64,000 bases of DNA, from positions 1,285,923 to 1,349,922 of the forward strand of contig NW_003314295.1 of assembly GCF_000143415.4 (NCBI RefSeq), given 5' to 3'. This document shows, piece by piece, positions 61,756 through 64,000 of the stretch. The translations under genes and the position numbers were made by a program. Below the pieces are notes generated by a model, which saw only the letters and a list, made by a program, of their open reading frames with translations, did not search any database and had not been told where the DNA came from. The DNA is from Selaginella moellendorffii (taxonomy: Eukaryota > Streptophyta > Lycopodiopsida > Selaginellales > Selaginellaceae). Within the stretch, counting starts at the first letter, position 1. Every line of letters begins with the position of its first letter.

Positions 61756-64000
61756 AAACTTGTGATGCAATTGGCTTGTGCATTAAGTTAGTAGTGAGAT
61801 GCATTGAGCTCAATTCACTATCAACTGAAGTTATTTCCTTTAAACTTGTGATGCAATTGGCCTATGCATTAAGTTAGTAGTGAGATGCATTGAGCCCAAT
61901 TCATTATTAACTGAAGTTATTTCCTTTTTATCTCTCTATCCAAAGAAGGTGAGCAAGCTTAAATCTTTATTTCATTCCTCTGTGTTTAAAAGCTTTTATT
62001 GATTTTTAGAGTTTATCACTCTTCTTTAGCTAAATCACCTAAGATTAAAACAATTTGGGACAAGTTGAGCACTAGGTAATAGAACATTTTCATTTCAAAA
62101 TCTTTTATTTTCATTTTTAAATCTTAACACAATTTATCAACTTATGATGCAATTGAATAAATAATCAATAGTGAGGCATATTGAGTTTGGTTCAATATTA
62201 ATTGAAATTATCTCTTCCATCTTTCTATCTAGAATAGGTGAGCATGCTTAAATCTTTGTTTCATTTCTCTATGTTTAAAAACCTTTCTTGGTTTCTAGAG
62301 CTTATCATTTTTATTTAGCTAAATCATCCAAGAGTAAAACAATTTGGGATGAGTAGAGCACTAGATAAAATAACATTTTATTTTCAAGATCTTTTGTTTT
62401 TGTTTTTAAATCTTAACACAATTTATCAACTTATGATGCAACTGAATGATTAATCGATAAGGCATATTGAGCCTAATTCACTATTAACCAAAGTTGTCTT
62501 CACTCCATCTCTCAATCTAAAGGAAGTGAGTGGGTTTAAATTTTTATTTCATTCTTATGTGTTTAAAAGCCTTCTCTGGTTTCCAGAGTTTATCGCTCTT
62601 CTTTAGGTAAATCATCTAAGAGCACAATAATTTGAGTCAAACAAAGCACCATATAAGAGAATATTTTGCTTTCAAGATCTTTTGTTTTTGTTTTTAAATC
62701 CTAACATAATTTATCAACTTGTCATGCATCTAAATAACTAATTAATAAGGAGACGTGTTGAACCCAATTCACTATCAGCCAAAATTATCTCTTTTCCATC
62801 TCTCCATCCAAATGAGGTGAGTAGGCTTGAATCTTTACTTCATTCTTTTATGTTTCAAAGCCTTCATTAGTTTCTAAAGTTTATTGCTCTTCTTTAGCTA
62901 AATCATTTAAAAGTAGAATAATTTGGGTCAAATAGAGCATTATATAAAAGAATATTCTACTTTCAAGATCTTTTGTTTTCATTTTAAAATCCTAACACAA
63001 TTTATCAATTTGTGATAGAATTAAACAATAAATCAATACTGAGGTGCATTGAGCCTGGTTCACTATTAACCAAAATTTTCTCCTCTCCATCTCTTTTTGC
63101 AAAGGAGGTGAGTAAGCTTAAATCTTTACTTCATTCCTCTATGTTTAAAAGCCTTCACTAATTTCCAAAATTTATTGTTCTTCTTTAGCTAAATCAATGA
63201 AGAGTAAAACAATTTGGGATAAGCAAAGCACTAGGTAATAAAACATTTTGCCTTAAAGATATTTTATTTTTATTTTAAAATCTTAACACAATTTATTAAC
63301 TTGTGATGCAGCTAAATGACTAATCAATAGTGATGTGCACTGAGCTCAGTTCACTATCAATCAAAGTTGTTTCTTCTTCATCTCTCCATCCAAAATAGGT
63401 GAGAGGGATTAAATCTTTGTTTTATTCCTCTATGTTTAAAAACCTTTGTTGGTTTTTAGAGTTTATTATTTTTCTTTACCTAAATCATCCAAGAGCACAA
63501 CAATTTGGGACGAACAAGGCACCAGATAAGAGCATATTTTTTTTAAAAAATCATTTGTTTTCATTTTTAAATCCTAACATAATTTATCAACTTGTGATGC
63601 AATTGAACAATTAATCAATAGTGAGGCGCATTAAGCCTAATTCATTATCAACCAAAGTTGTTTCTTCTCCATCTCTCAATTTAGAGGAGGTGAACAAGTT
63701 TAAATCTTTGCTTCATTCTTTCGTGCTTAAAAGTTTTTGTTGGTTTTTAGAGCTTATTGCTCTTCTTTAGTTAAATCATCCAAAAGTAGAATAATTTAGG
63801 ACGAACAAGGCACTAGGTAAGAGCACATTTATTTTTCAAGATCATTTATTTTTGTTTTTAAATTCTAACACAATTTATCAACTTGTGATGCAATTGAACA
63901 ACTAATCAATAGTGAGGCACACTCAACTTAGTTCACTATCAACCAAAGTCGTTTCCTTTCTATCTTTCTATCCAAAGGAGGTGAGTAGGCTTAAATTTTT
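61756..64000. repeat. Tandem satellite array, about 290-bp period, open at the right edge
   Basis: The motif (g/a)gtga(g/a)nnngnttaaatctttn(t/c)ttcatt recurs at 61948, 62237, 62525, 62816, 63107, 63398, 63689 and 63980, spacings 289, 288, then 291 five times. Within each unit other anchors recur in order: 'gcctt..ttggtttctagagtttat', 'cttctttagctaaatcat', 'acaatttgggac', 'aatcttaacacaatttatcaacttgtgatgcaa' and 'caatagtgaggc'. Before the first full unit an 86-bp piece is repeated (61756-61841 and 61842-61927). Units are AT-rich and have no long ORF. Confidence 0.93.

Noticed and set aside
62000-64000. Repeated GGTGAGNNNG motifs resembling splice donors in the satellite
   Set aside because: They recur at the array period without open reading frames or acceptors, so they mark the repeat unit and not exons.

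Overview
The window reads as nuclear DNA of a land plant, most likely a lycophyte close to Selaginella. The reasons are the gene content (ELF3, SPIRAL1, HPAT, PYRR, MTP12, R2R3-MYB, chloroplast-type CGFS glutaredoxin), introns of mostly 46-60 nt, very high gene density, and several intronless PPR genes built of 31-residue S-type repeats. The species is an inference. No rRNA, tRNA, CRISPR or prokaryotic feature was found.

Layout. 1-5 kb, minus strand: 5' part of a CHD chromatin remodeller, then a gene whose exons join an NADH-pyrophosphatase-type Nudix hydrolase to a PHPT1/Janus phosphohistidine phosphatase. 5-11.5 kb: a metallothionein-like Cys-rich gene, a RAD6-type E2 enzyme, a type I membrane protein, an SS-type PPR gene starting 17 nt after it, and a Lys/Glu-rich protein. 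12-17.2 kb: the ER chaperone HSP70-17/HYOU1 (RDEL end, UPR element upstream), a SPIRAL1-like protein and a GGQ release-factor-like protein. 17.2-20.8 kb: AT-rich, repeat-bearing DNA with one orphan coiled-coil gene. 20.8-31 kb: PYRR (riboflavin synthesis), an HPAT arabinosyltransferase, a polyamine oxidase pseudogene, ELF3, a monothiol glutaredoxin and a beta-carbonic anhydrase.

31.7-42.6 kb is an old tandem duplication of about five genes (PPR, small orphan gene, PPR-SMR, L13a/LRR chimera, eIF5 N-domain) in which the two copies decayed differently. 43.8-61 kb: R2R3-MYB, SPARK-type receptor kinase, MTP12 zinc transporter, coiled-coil protein, a large SS-type PPR, a candidate knottin-like secreted peptide, prolyl 4-hydroxylase with ShKT tail, proteasome RPN8, and a DNL zinc-finger chaperone. 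61.7-64 kb is a satellite array with a period of about 290 bp that runs off the window.

The genes do not form a pathway. They are a compact housekeeping neighbourhood with many head-to-head pairs sharing 80-320 bp of promoter (Nudix/metallothionein, UBC2/membrane protein, MTP12/coiled coil, P4H/RPN8) and tail-to-tail pairs under 100 bp apart. Exon models were built by hand from GT-AG signals and reading frame. Family names come from motif recognition, not database searches.
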